From the NCBI GenBank assembly GCA_964528095.1, contig CAZGSG010000018.1:1-35781 (forward strand): a DNA stretch of 35,781 nt, in the 5' to 3' direction. Under the pieces are notes generated by a model. That model saw nothing but the letters and a program-made list of their open reading frames with translations. It made no database searches and was not told the DNA's origin. Shown here one piece after another: positions 14,133 through 22,488 of the stretch (the first letter of the stretch is position 1; each line of letters begins with the position of its first letter). Source of the DNA: CAZGSG01 sp964528095. GTDB lineage: Bacteria > Bacteroidota > Bacteroidia > Chitinophagales > Chitinophagaceae. A program made the position numbers and the translations under genes.

Positions 14133-15401
14133 TTAGTAGGTACGTTGTTGCTGGGAAAACGATCTTCCTCTCCTGCTGCTGGTAGCGCCACCTCTTCTGC
14201 TGACAGAGGGAATAGCTGCTTTAGAACTAGGTGCCTGTTGCACCATTGCATGCATAAGCGGCACATCAAAAGGATGGTCCTTTACTACGGGGATCGATTT
14301 ATTGATCAGTTTCTGAATATCTTTCAGGTATATCTTTTCTTCATAATCGCAAAAAGATATGGCAGTACCATCAGCGCCGGCCCGGCCTGTACGACCGATA
14401 CGGTGTACATATGTTTCTGCAATATTCGGTAACTCGTAGTTGATAACGTGTGTCAACTCATCAATATCAATACCACGCGCTGCGATATCTGTTGCTACAA
14501 GTACGCGGATCTTTTGTGCCTTAAAATCGGACAATGCTTTCTGACGTGCATTCTGCGATTTATTACCATGAATCGCTTCCGCGTTCACACCGGATCTCTT
14601 CAGGTCCTTGGCGATCCTGTCTGCTCCATGTTTTGTACGCGCAAACACCAATGCCGTATTGATACCTGCATCTTTCAGCAAATGCACCAGTAAGGGTCTT
14701 TTGTTGTTCTTATCTACATAGTACATGGATTGCTGGATAGTATCCGCTGTAGATGATACAGGGGCTACTTCAACCCGTACAGGATTTTTCAGCAGAATAC
14801 CCGCCAGTTGTTGTATTTCGGGAGGCATCGTTGCAGAGAAAAATAATGTCTGCCGCTGTGTTGGTAATTTAGCGATGATGCTTTTTACATCATGTACAAA
14901 TCCCCTGTCCAGCATACGATCTGCTTCATCCAGTACAAAATAACGGATATGTTCAAGAGAGATATGACGCTGGTTGACAAGATCGAGCAATCTGCCCGGA
15001 GTGGCCACCAATACATCAACGCCTCTGCGCAACGCGTTTACCTGGTTGAATTGTGATACTCCACCAAAGATGACCAGGTGTTTGAGGTCAACATATTTAC
15101 CATAAGCTTTGAAGCTTTCTTCAATCTGTATGGCAAGTTCCCTGGTGGGAGTTAAAATAAGCGCCTTGATATGACGTGGGCCGGCCAGCTTATCAGCAGG
15201 TTGTTCCAGGTGGAGCAATTGCAAAAGCGGTATGGCAAAAGCAGCTGTCTTACCAGTTCCTGTTTGCGCGCAACCCAGTAAGTCTTTTCTTTCAAGGATA
15301 TTAGGAATAGCTTTTTCCTGGATGGGTGTAGGTGTAGTGTAACCTTCGTTGCTCAGGGCCTGTAATACAGGCTCAATGAGCTGTAAATCATTAAATGACA
15401 A
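14133..15401 (-). CDS. rhlE: DEAD-box ATP-dependent RNA helicase, RhlE-type
   Basis: A 422-residue helicase. All motifs are present: Q motif PTPIQEKAIP at 24-33, motif I AQTGTGKT at 45-52, Ia PTRELA, Ib TPGRLLDL, II DEAD at 158-161, III SAT at 189-191, IV LVFARTK, V ATDIAARGIDI and VI HRIGRTGR at 333-340. A short basic tail (RRGGATSSRRGRSFSQQQ) would bind RNA. I place the start at the TTG at 15399-15401, giving MSFNDLQLIEPVLQAL, which matches the family opening; the nearest ATG, at 15455, would add 18 residues unlike the family. RhlE proteins remodel structured RNA in ribosome assembly and mRNA decay. The symbol is by resemblance; this genus may hold several paralogues. Confidence 0.9.
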   Translation of the reverse strand: MSFNDLQLIEPVLQALSNEGYTTPTPIQEKAIPNILERKDLLGCAQTGTGKTAAFAIPLLQLLHLEQPADKLAGPRHIKALILTPTRELAIQIEESFKAYGKYVDLKHLVIFGGVSQFNQVNALRRGVDVLVATPGRLLDLVNQRHISLEHIRYFVLDEADRMLDRGFVHDVKSIIAKLPTQRQTLFFSATMPPEIQQLAGILLKNPVRVEVAPVSSTADTIQQSMYYVDKNNKRPLLVHLLKDAGINTALVFARTKHGADRIAKDLKRSGVNAEAIHGNKSQNARQKALSDFKAQKIRVLVATDIAARGIDIDELTHVINYELPNIAETYVHRIGRTGRAGADGTAISFCDYEEKIYLKDIQKLINKSIPVVKDHPFDVPLMHAMVQQAPSSKAAIPSVSRRGGATSSRRGRSFSQQQRTY

Positions 15402-15738
15402 TTTGTATAAAATTTGATAAAAAAATGTGGTAAGGCTATTATCCTGGGAGAACAATACTTTACCTGCCTTACGTTAAGCCATCACGGCATTTGAATGAAA
15501 CAAACTCTGTGGAGCAATAACATATAAGAATTCGAAGGTACGCCATTATTTTGATAAAAAGAAGTAAACCCTAAAAATTGCCGGTCCTGGTCATTTCATA
15601 AGACTCGTTTCAACAGGCAGGTTCATTCAGCTTTTTCATTTTAACACCCTTTAAATCAACAAACGCAATATTACAAAACACTCACCCACCAGCAGACGCT
15701 TTCAATTTTGCTTTCTGATTTTTAACTTAGCATTTATT
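15402..15738. other. Gene-free stretch between helicase and LRR-like gene
   Basis: This 337 bp interval separates divergent genes and should hold the promoters of both. I find no clear TAnnTTTG box in either direction, no hairpin and no small gene that I trust. A long helicase leader is possible, as cold-responsive helicases often have one, but nothing in the sequence shows it. Confidence 0.5.
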
Positions 15739-16242
15739 ATGAAGAACAAGGAGAAAAAGAAAGAAAAGGAATTCTGGAGAAGAGAATTTCGTATTGCACC
15801 GGGGCGAATAGCCTTTATAGATCCTGAGGTCGAAAGATTGAACTTCAGGCATTCAGAACTGGATGATGACGGCATATACTGGATAACGACAAGATTAAAG
15901 ATCATACACCAGCTTGACCTGGATGAGACATACGTTACAGATAAAGCGATACAGTATCTCACAAAGCTTGATTATATTAAAGAACTGAGATTAAAGGGCT
16001 GTGATGGCATTAGCCCTGGCTGCCTTGCCGACCTCAATAAACTTACGGGTCTTGAACTATTGCACCTCGGCAGTACCGGCATCACACTGGACGATGTACA
16101 TGCGCTTTTCTCCCTGCAAAAATTGCAATTACTACTATTACGCTCATCTCAAACCGAAGAAGTGATCGTCGAAAAAGTAAGACAATTAAAAAAAATTCTT
16201 CCTAGCTGCAAGTTCAATGTCAATTATAAAATCTACGCATGA
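15739..16242 (+). CDS. Small leucine-rich-repeat-like protein
   Basis: A 167-residue protein without a signal peptide. The first 17 residues are strongly basic and Lys/Glu-rich. Residues about 50-125 hold three to four LRR-like turns, each with leucines at regular spacing: IHQLDLDETYVTDKAIQYL, IKELRLKGCDGISPGCLADL and LELLHLGSTGITLDDVHAL (each about 23-24 residues), then LQLLLLRSS. This resembles cysteine-containing LRRs such as those of F-box-type or internalin-like proteins. A protein-binding role is likely, the partner unknown. Flanks are 337 bp and 323 bp of non-coding DNA, so it looks monocistronic. Confidence 0.65.
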   Translation: MKNKEKKKEKEFWRREFRIAPGRIAFIDPEVERLNFRHSELDDDGIYWITTRLKIIHQLDLDETYVTDKAIQYLTKLDYIKELRLKGCDGISPGCLADLNKLTGLELLHLGSTGITLDDVHALFSLQKLQLLLLRSSQTEEVIVEKVRQLKKILPSCKFNVNYKIYA

Positions 16243-16565
16243 TTAATCCACGTAAATAATAGTGTGACCGCTGTAAGAAGCTCTTTTATGATAGTTTTGG
16301 GAGTACTTTACTTAAAATACCCTATCTTACAGAAGGTAATTTTTAAGCCTTCAGTAGTAATCGTTAATAATCCAGCTTGTAGTCTACTTTACATTCGTCC
16401 GGATTTATTTCTCTGATACCGTTTCAACTGGTCACTTTCGTAGGTTTTTTCTTGCCAGGCTAAGATAATTTCAAGCCAGGGTATTTCGTGCTTACCATTA
16501 TTATTGTCAGATAAGGATCCCCTATTGGAAGGGATATTTTATATTATTAAAAAAGTTTAAAGTCA
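16243..16565. other. Gene-free stretch before the desaturase
   Basis: This 323 bp AT-rich interval ends at the desaturase start. It holds weak inverted repeats only (ATCCC/GGGAT around 16517-16535 and AGAAGG/CCTTC around 16335-16355). I see no gene or convincing terminator. Desaturase genes are often controlled by membrane fluidity or temperature, so a regulatory site here is possible but not visible. Confidence 0.45.
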
Positions 16566-17594
16566 ATGGCATTTATAGATAATCTATTACAACAACCCTC
16601 TTATGGCTGGGCGAATGAAAAAGGTGAATTAGTGGTCCCTTCAACCCGTCAATTATTCAGAGAAGCATTTTCAAGAATAAATATTTTCAAGACAAGAAAA
16701 AACTGGATCGCGTTGATCAGTTGGGTAATGATCGCCTGCATGACCCCCTTTTTATACATCTATATTGTTTATTATTTTTCCTGGCAACTGACTATCCTGA
16801 TCATTATATACAGTATGGTCTTTATGGGAACTCATGGTACTATCTGGTTTCACCGGTATGCTACCCATAAAGCTTATACATTCAGTCATCCTTTATGGCG
16901 TTTTATAACACAGAACCTGGCGATCAAGACCCTTCCTGAAGAAATTTATGTGGTGTCTCATCATGTGCATCATGTAAAATCCGACCAGCCCGGCGATCCT
17001 TATAATGCCCGTGGCGGTTTCCTGTATTGTATGCTGGCCGAAGTGAATCACCAGAGCATTTCGAAAGAACTGACTGAAGCGGAATATAAAAAAGCTACGG
17101 GCTTTGTAAAACACACCGGCATAAAGATCAATAGTTATAAACAATATCTTAAATGGGGTTCTATTGCCAGCCCTTTTTATACGATCGCTCTCTGGTTGCT
17201 GAATTGGGCGTTCTGGTATACTATACTTTACCTGATTGGTGGACATGGTCTCGCCTGCGCCATCTTCAGCGCCGCCATGCTTTGGTTTGTGCTTATCCGT
17301 GCTTTTAATTATACGGGTCATGGCAAGGGAAAGGAAATGCATGTGGATGGTGTTGACTTTGATCGGAGCAATCTTTCTATCAATCAAACAAGACCTGGTT
17401 TACTGGCTGGCGAATGGCATAATAACCATCACCTGTACCCTGGAAGCGCCAGGGCCGGTTTTCTTCCGCACCAGATAGACCTTGCCTGGATCTATATCTG
17501 GTGCCTGTACAAACTGGGGGCAGTCTCTTCTTATCATGATTCTACAAAAGAGTTTTTGAAGAAATATGGCAAAAAGAATGAGATTTCGTCCTGA
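16566..17594 (+). CDS. Membrane acyl-CoA/acyl-lipid fatty acid desaturase
   Basis: A 342-residue di-iron membrane enzyme. The three histidine boxes are complete: HRYATH at 96-101, HHVHH at 132-136 and HNNHH at 285-289, with the auxiliary His in NYTGHG at about 252. Hydrophobic segments at about 48-70, 75-92, 200-225 and 228-250 place it in the cytoplasmic membrane. The layout is that of delta-9 type desaturases, which introduce a double bond into C16/C18 acyl chains using O2 and reductant. Length is usual for bacterial members (about 320-380). It has a long upstream region and is convergent with the binding-protein gene. Confidence 0.92.
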   Translation: MAFIDNLLQQPSYGWANEKGELVVPSTRQLFREAFSRINIFKTRKNWIALISWVMIACMTPFLYIYIVYYFSWQLTILIIIYSMVFMGTHGTIWFHRYATHKAYTFSHPLWRFITQNLAIKTLPEEIYVVSHHVHHVKSDQPGDPYNARGGFLYCMLAEVNHQSISKELTEAEYKKATGFVKHTGIKINSYKQYLKWGSIASPFYTIALWLLNWAFWYTILYLIGGHGLACAIFSAAMLWFVLIRAFNYTGHGKGKEMHVDGVDFDRSNLSINQTRPGLLAGEWHNNHHLYPGSARAGFLPHQIDLAWIYIWCLYKLGAVSSYHDSTKEFLKKYGKKNEISS

Positions 17595-17623
17595 TCATTA
17601 GCTGATAATTAAACCAGCCTATA

Positions 17624-18517
17624 CTACTCAATTAATTTCCATAATGTTTCATTCTGTCCAAACATTCCCCGGAATGCATTGTAGTCAGCATCTGCCACAG
17701 CTTTGAAATTGGTAGCTTGTTTGAATTCTGTCCAGCCATTACATAAATTACGGAATACAGCAGGATTCTCCTTATGCAGTGCGAGCAAAAAATAGCGGAG
17801 CTTTTTTACAAGCTTCTTACTGGTAAGACGACCAGATACCACGGGGCCTAAAGGAATATTATTGAACGAACCTATTACAATCGCCTTATCATCAAATTGT
17901 AATTTGAGTCTTGCGCTGTCGATTTCAGCACAACCACATCCTCCCAGCTTCGCTTTGCCATCCAATACTTCTTCCACTACCTTCTTATGCGAACCCGTAT
18001 AATGAACAGTAAATTTTTTCTCCGGCTCGACAACACCCACTTCGTTTAATAAAAGTCGCGGCACCAGGTTGCCCGAGGAGGAAGAACTATTTACGAGCGC
18101 CAGAGAAAGATCGCCCTGCTTTTGAACCAGCTCACCTACTGACTGAATACCGGCTGCCTTTAATGCGAATAAACAACCTCCATAATTTGACATGGAATCA
18201 TTCCCTAATGTAAGATTGACAAAAGGAGTAGCTATGCCCGGGTATTTTTTTTGAAATACGAGGTAGCCTGCCGGATTCATGATAGCAAAGTCTACGCTGT
18301 CGTGTAGTATCGCATTGTTAAGCGCCTGCACGGTTGAATAACTTACAGCTTTGAAAGGAATACCTGATCTGGCTGTCAGCCATTCTGCCAATGGCACCAG
18401 GTTGGAAAGGCGGTCGTTTGTTGAATAAGTATACGTAGCGAGTACGACTTCTTTTTCCTGCCCGATACCGGGCTTTGTGATGATTGTAAAGAAAACAAAC
18501 ATTAATAGATATCTCAT
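17624..18517 (-). CDS. PhnD-like periplasmic substrate-binding protein, orphan
   Basis: A 297-residue exported protein with a signal peptide (about 1-20, ending GIGQ). The family pattern of phosphate/phosphite/phosphonate-binding proteins is present: TYTYSTNDRLSNLVPLAEWL near the N terminus, VDFAIMNPAGYLVFQ at about 75-89, and NSSSSSGNLVPRLLL at 143-157, where PhnD-type proteins bind the phosphonate or phosphate oxygens with consecutive Ser residues. Three cysteines (C115, and C194 and C196 in GGCGCAE) are unusual in a periplasmic protein. No ABC permease or ATPase lies near, so it may serve as a sensor or share a transporter coded elsewhere. Confidence 0.8.
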   Translation of the reverse strand: MRYLLMFVFFTIITKPGIGQEKEVVLATYTYSTNDRLSNLVPLAEWLTARSGIPFKAVSYSTVQALNNAILHDSVDFAIMNPAGYLVFQKKYPGIATPFVNLTLGNDSMSNYGGCLFALKAAGIQSVGELVQKQGDLSLALVNSSSSSGNLVPRLLLNEVGVVEPEKKFTVHYTGSHKKVVEEVLDGKAKLGGCGCAEIDSARLKLQFDDKAIVIGSFNNIPLGPVVSGRLTSKKLVKKLRYFLLALHKENPAVFRNLCNGWTEFKQATNFKAVADADYNAFRGMFGQNETLWKLIE

Positions 18518-18784
18518 ACCGCAAATTTCTGTGAACTTAAAAATGAGGCATTCTCTTTTAGGATGAAAGGCAATATAATTGTGCTGCAGGAAACGGTTAT
18601 TTTCACCCCCATTTCATTCATCATTTCCGACAGTTCAGGCAGTAAGTTTATTTTTCATCGCTTTATTTCCTTACTCATAATAATTAGGACCAGGATTAAT
18701 CATATCGGCTTCATTCTGTAATACGAAGATTTATTCTAACATCTCTATCGAAATCCGTTGGTATTTCTTTACCGTATCTTTTAT

Positions 18785-19759
18785 ATGAGGAAGTGGCAAA
18801 CTTATTACAGTATCATCCTGCTTATTATTTTTTTAAACAGTACAAACTTCCTGCTGGCCCAGGTTATCGACAACACATCCTCATTCAGGAATGTCAGTAG
18901 CGACAGGTATTTTCGTTTTCATTATGACAATGATTTTTTCACAAAAACGGATTATTATTATTCACAGGGCATTACGCTTGAATATGCAAATCCCCGTTTA
19001 AAAAAGATCCCGGTTTATAAATTATTTTTTCAGCCGAGGTCTACCCATGCTCAATATGGACTAACGTTCAATATCTGGGGCTATACGCCTACCAGCATAA
19101 AGAGCGATCCGATTTTGTACGGAGACAGGCCTTACGCGGCGGCCATTTCGCTTAAATCTTTTTTGATTGCCACAGATAGCCTAAAAAAATACCGCCTTTC
19201 TTCTTCACTTAGCGCAGGTGTGATCGGCCCGCTTGCCCTTGGCAAACCCATACAAACAGAAATTCATCGCTGGCTGGAAAATAAACTCCCCAAAGGCTGG
19301 AAAAACCAGGTGCAAAATGACCTGCTGCTCAATTACCAGCTCAGCTATGAGAAAAATGTCCTGGCTTTTGACAATATTCTTATGCTTAATGCGACTGCAA
19401 CAGCCATCCTGGGCACAGTAAATGATAAGATAAGTACAGGTGTCAATTTTATAGCCGGGCATTTTAATGATCCCTATGGTACGACAGGAAAAAAAAGCTG
19501 GCAATATTATTTTTATGGGCAATCACGTGTACACCTGGTAGGTTATGATGCAATGATGCAGGGTGGTTTGTTCAACAGGAAAAGCCCTTATACCATCGCC
19601 GCCGGAGATATAAGCCGGCTTGGGTTCCAGGCAGATGCCGGAATAGTCGTCAATGTAAAAAAGCTGTACCTCTCCTATTCACAATCTTTTCTTTCCAAAG
19701 AATTCCGTACCGGAAGATATCATCGCTGGGGAGGGATCAACCTGGCGGTTTCTTTTTGA
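18785..19759 (+). CDS. LpxR-like lipid A 3'-O-deacylase (DUF2219 family)
   Basis: A 324-residue predicted outer-membrane beta barrel with a signal peptide ending near FLLAQ (residue 26). Features of the LpxR family are visible: YDNDFFTKTDYYYSQGI at 47-63 (N49 and D50 fit the catalytic Asn/Asp pair), YGDRPYAA at 112-119, and the GP...H...LPKGWKNQ block with H161 fitting the catalytic His. LpxR removes the 3'-acyloxyacyl group of lipid A in a Ca2+-dependent reaction. The final residue is Phe, as for many outer-membrane barrels. I start at the ATG at 18785; the longer frame begins at a TTG. A PAP2 phosphatase gene follows on the same strand after 169 bp. Confidence 0.82.
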   Translation: MRKWQTYYSIILLIIFLNSTNFLLAQVIDNTSSFRNVSSDRYFRFHYDNDFFTKTDYYYSQGITLEYANPRLKKIPVYKLFFQPRSTHAQYGLTFNIWGYTPTSIKSDPILYGDRPYAAAISLKSFLIATDSLKKYRLSSSLSAGVIGPLALGKPIQTEIHRWLENKLPKGWKNQVQNDLLLNYQLSYEKNVLAFDNILMLNATATAILGTVNDKISTGVNFIAGHFNDPYGTTGKKSWQYYFYGQSRVHLVGYDAMMQGGLFNRKSPYTIAAGDISRLGFQADAGIVVNVKKLYLSYSQSFLSKEFRTGRYHRWGGINLAVSF

Positions 19760-19928
19760 TTTAATTACATGGCTTTATTATAACCAGTCTTCATCTATGT
19801 TGAATCCGGTATAAAAGCTTTCATTTGCTCTTTAATAGAATTATTTTTATGAAGAGGGAACATTATCACAGCCTTTTGATCCAAAAAACAGATTCCCTTA
19901 ATATCTTTGATCTTAAAGAAAGTTAAAG

Positions 19929-20771
19929 ATGCTGTTCACTGCTGATATTCCAGGTTTGTTCCGGCGATTTTTCATGTCTGTATCGGCATTATTGTTGATC
20001 GTTTTTTCTTTATCAGCACAGGATACTACTATATCGGCAATTACAACAACGCCGGAAACAGCAGAATACCAGGACACTATTTTATACCGCATCAACAAAA
20101 CATATTTAAAAAGCTATTGGACTGATCTCAAGAAAGTAACAACCAGCCCCGCCCGTTGGACAGGTCGCGACTGGAGAAATGTTGGCATCACACTCGGGAT
20201 TGCAGGGGCACTCTTTGCCGCAGATCATGAAATAAAGCAATTTGTTGTACACAACCAGAACCATAACCTGGAAGAAGCATCGGAGATCCTATACCCTTTT
20301 GGCAATACCCTCTCTCCGGCTATTCTCGCGGGCATGTATGTAGCAGCGGTCATCACGAAAGAAAGAAAAATGGAGCATGCTTCGTTACAGGCGGCTAAAT
20401 CAGTTGTGATTTCTACTATGTTTTATACACTCACGAAAGCAACCCTGCCACGAAAAAGACCTACCTATACCGATAGTCCGTTTATTTTCGGAAAGCCATA
20501 TAAAGGCAGCCGTGAATTCACTTCATTCCCTTCCGGTCATTGCAATACTGTGTTCAGCATTGCTACAGCATTGGCGATAGAATATAAACACACAAAATGG
20601 GTTCCGATCCTTTGTTACTCAATCGCATCGCTCACTGGTATATCAAGGATCTATCAAAACAGGCACTGGGCCAGCGATGTTTTTCTTGGTTCTGCAATGG
20701 GACATTTTATTACCAAAGCCGTTTATGCGGCGGAGAAAAAGAAGGTAAAAAAAGTACTGCCCGTTTTTTGA
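19929..20771 (+). CDS. PAP2 family phosphatase, exported or membrane-associated
   Basis: A 280-residue acid phosphatase-type protein. The three-part signature is complete: KATLPRKRP at 170-178 (KX6RP), PSGH at 201-204 and SRIYQNRHWASD at 239-250 (SRX5HX3D). A hydrophobic leader lies at about 16-31 (MSVSALLLIVFSLSAQ), so translation might begin at the second ATG, at 19974, which would leave a standard signal peptide. Family members dephosphorylate lipid phosphates (phosphatidate, undecaprenyl pyrophosphate, lipid A). The neighbouring LpxR-like gene suggests lipid A or undecaprenyl phosphate as substrate, an inference only. It ends beside the AT-rich dyad at 20772. Confidence 0.85.
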   Translation: MLFTADIPGLFRRFFMSVSALLLIVFSLSAQDTTISAITTTPETAEYQDTILYRINKTYLKSYWTDLKKVTTSPARWTGRDWRNVGITLGIAGALFAADHEIKQFVVHNQNHNLEEASEILYPFGNTLSPAILAGMYVAAVITKERKMEHASLQAAKSVVISTMFYTLTKATLPRKRPTYTDSPFIFGKPYKGSREFTSFPSGHCNTVFSIATALAIEYKHTKWVPILCYSIASLTGISRIYQNRHWASDVFLGSAMGHFITKAVYAAEKKKVKKVLPVF

Positions 20772-20926
20772 GAAAATTCAAAAGTCAAAATTAAAAATTA
20801 AAACCCAGCTTCCGTTAACTGAAGCCTGCTTTAAGTTTTGAATCAGCCGGTCCGGTTCAAATTCAAAAGCAGTGTCCGATATTCGTACACTATTTTTGAA
20901 TTTTTAATTTTGAATTTTTAATTTGA
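20772..20926. repeat. AT-rich intergenic dyad elements, copies 4 and 5, between convergent genes
   Basis: Two dyads follow one another. The first, from the PAP2 stop, has arms around ATTCAAAA and TTTTGAAT with a cap GCTTC...GAAGC. The second, 20859-20903, has 10-bp arms AAATTCAAAA and TTTTGAATTT plus an inner AGTGT/ACACT stem. They would end both the PAP2 and kinase transcripts. The second copy holds the TAG stop codon of the minus-strand kinase (20890-20892), and its flank supplies the last codons. Confidence 0.7.
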
Positions 20927-22422
20927 ACTAGCCTGTCCAGTTTAAAGAAACTCTCCTTTAGCAAAGGGTATAACGATGTGTAAATAGCGAAGTAGTCCCG
21001 GTATATGCTGTGCTTCTCTTTACGTGGATAATAGATAGCTGTATCCCTTTTTACAGAAGGTATCTCTGAAAATTCGCTGATCATGCCCATGGTTTGGAAG
21101 CCAAAGATGGCTGCACCTTTTGCAGATACGTCGGCATCATCCAGTACCGTTACTTCTTTATCCAGCACGTCGGCTACCAGTTGCAGCCAACCTGCCGAGG
21201 CAGTAAATCCTCCACCGGCGTCTATCCTGGTCACGGGCATTCCCGATTCTTCCATGGCTATTAAGATCTGGTACAAAGCAAAACAGATCCCTTCAAAGAT
21301 GGACAGTAACATTTGCTTATCTGTATGCGCGGGAGTAAGGCCAATGAAAGCCGCTTTTGCAAAAGCATCCCAGTGTATGGCGCGTTCACCCATCAGGTGA
21401 GGAATAAAGAGAAGACCCGACACATCATCGCTATCAAATGCCCCCTCAGTGAATGCCCCATATGATTCTTCAGACTCGAATTTTTTATGCAGAATATTTT
21501 CTGTAAACCATTTTGCAACAACACCTCCGTTATTCAACGGACCGCCACAGATATAACTGCTTTTATCAAACGCGTAACAGAACAGACGCTGTTTGTCATC
21601 GGTAATGGCATGCGGCACAAACATCCTGATGGCGGCACTTGTACCAATGGTGAGAGAAGCAATACCCGGAAACACAGCCCCGCTTCCAATATTGGCCATA
21701 GCGCCATCACTGCCGCCAAGTATAAATGGCACCGGCTCATCAATACCTATCAACTCCCTGTACTGATCCAGGATAATTGTTACCGAATGAGTAACAGGAT
21801 ATATACCTGATAACTGCTGTTCATCTATCCCGGCAACAGATAGTGCCTGTTCATTCCATTTCAACTCATGCATATCAAACAGGCCTGTTGCCGAAGCAAT
21901 TGAATGATCGATCAGGTAGAGGCCGGTTAATTTAAAGAACACGTATTCTTTAAAAGAAATGAATTTAGCAGCTTTATAAAAGATCGCCGGTTCATTTTTC
22001 TTCAGCCATAATAACTTACACAGCGGAGACATGGGATGTACAGGCGTTCCGGTAGCAGCATATAATGCTGCTGAAATATCTTTGTTCCGCAATTCCAGCG
22101 ACTCGTTCTTACTCCTCGTATCTGCCCAGGTAATTACACCAGTAAGCGGATCGCCGTTCTCATCTACCACCATCAGCCCATGCATGGCGGCACTAAAACA
22201 CACACTTGCAATCCGCTCTTTCCATTCACCTGAAAAACACTTTTTTAATACCAGGATGACCGCATCCAACACTTCATTGGCATCCAGCTCATGAAATCCT
22301 GGTTCAGCCTGTCTTGGCTTATACGCAATCCTGTATTGCGCCATGATCTTTCCTTCCAGGGAAAGTATCACCGCTTTCGTATGCGTGGTCCCAATATCTA
22401 TACCTGCTGAAAATATTCTCAT
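20890..22422 (-). CDS. FGGY family sugar kinase, gluconokinase-like
   Basis: A 510-residue cytoplasmic ATP-dependent sugar kinase. ATP/phosphate loop AGIDIGTTHTKAVI at 6-19, sugar-side motifs HGLM at 81-84 and WADTR at 99-103, GTPVHPMSPLCKLLWLKK at about 125-142 (the gluconokinase-type segment), catalytic Asp D239 in GGSDGAMANIGSG, and the C-terminal DAGGGFTASAGWLQLVADVL. The best match in my judgement is gluconokinase (gluconate to 6-phosphogluconate), though xylulokinase-type relatives share most motifs. The last ten or so residues (IKNSKLKIQK) are encoded by an AT-rich repeat and are unlike the rest of the protein. It is separated by 66 bp from the pullulanase gene on the same strand. Confidence 0.85.
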   Translation of the reverse strand: MRIFSAGIDIGTTHTKAVILSLEGKIMAQYRIAYKPRQAEPGFHELDANEVLDAVILVLKKCFSGEWKERIASVCFSAAMHGLMVVDENGDPLTGVITWADTRSKNESLELRNKDISAALYAATGTPVHPMSPLCKLLWLKKNEPAIFYKAAKFISFKEYVFFKLTGLYLIDHSIASATGLFDMHELKWNEQALSVAGIDEQQLSGIYPVTHSVTIILDQYRELIGIDEPVPFILGGSDGAMANIGSGAVFPGIASLTIGTSAAIRMFVPHAITDDKQRLFCYAFDKSSYICGGPLNNGGVVAKWFTENILHKKFESEESYGAFTEGAFDSDDVSGLLFIPHLMGERAIHWDAFAKAAFIGLTPAHTDKQMLLSIFEGICFALYQILIAMEESGMPVTRIDAGGGFTASAGWLQLVADVLDKEVTVLDDADVSAKGAAIFGFQTMGMISEFSEIPSVKRDTAIYYPRKEKHSIYRDYFAIYTSLYPLLKESFFKLDRLVQIKNSKLKIQK

Positions 22423-22488
22423 CCCTGTGAGCGCTTTTTAAAATGTACCGATCGAAAGAAATTGCTGTTTATAAAAAAACAACCTGCT

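Noticed and set aside
19850..19927. Small frame of 25 codons beginning MKREHYHSLL before the PAP2 gene
   Set aside because: It is too short to judge, with no conserved motif. It might be a leader peptide, but nothing supports that.
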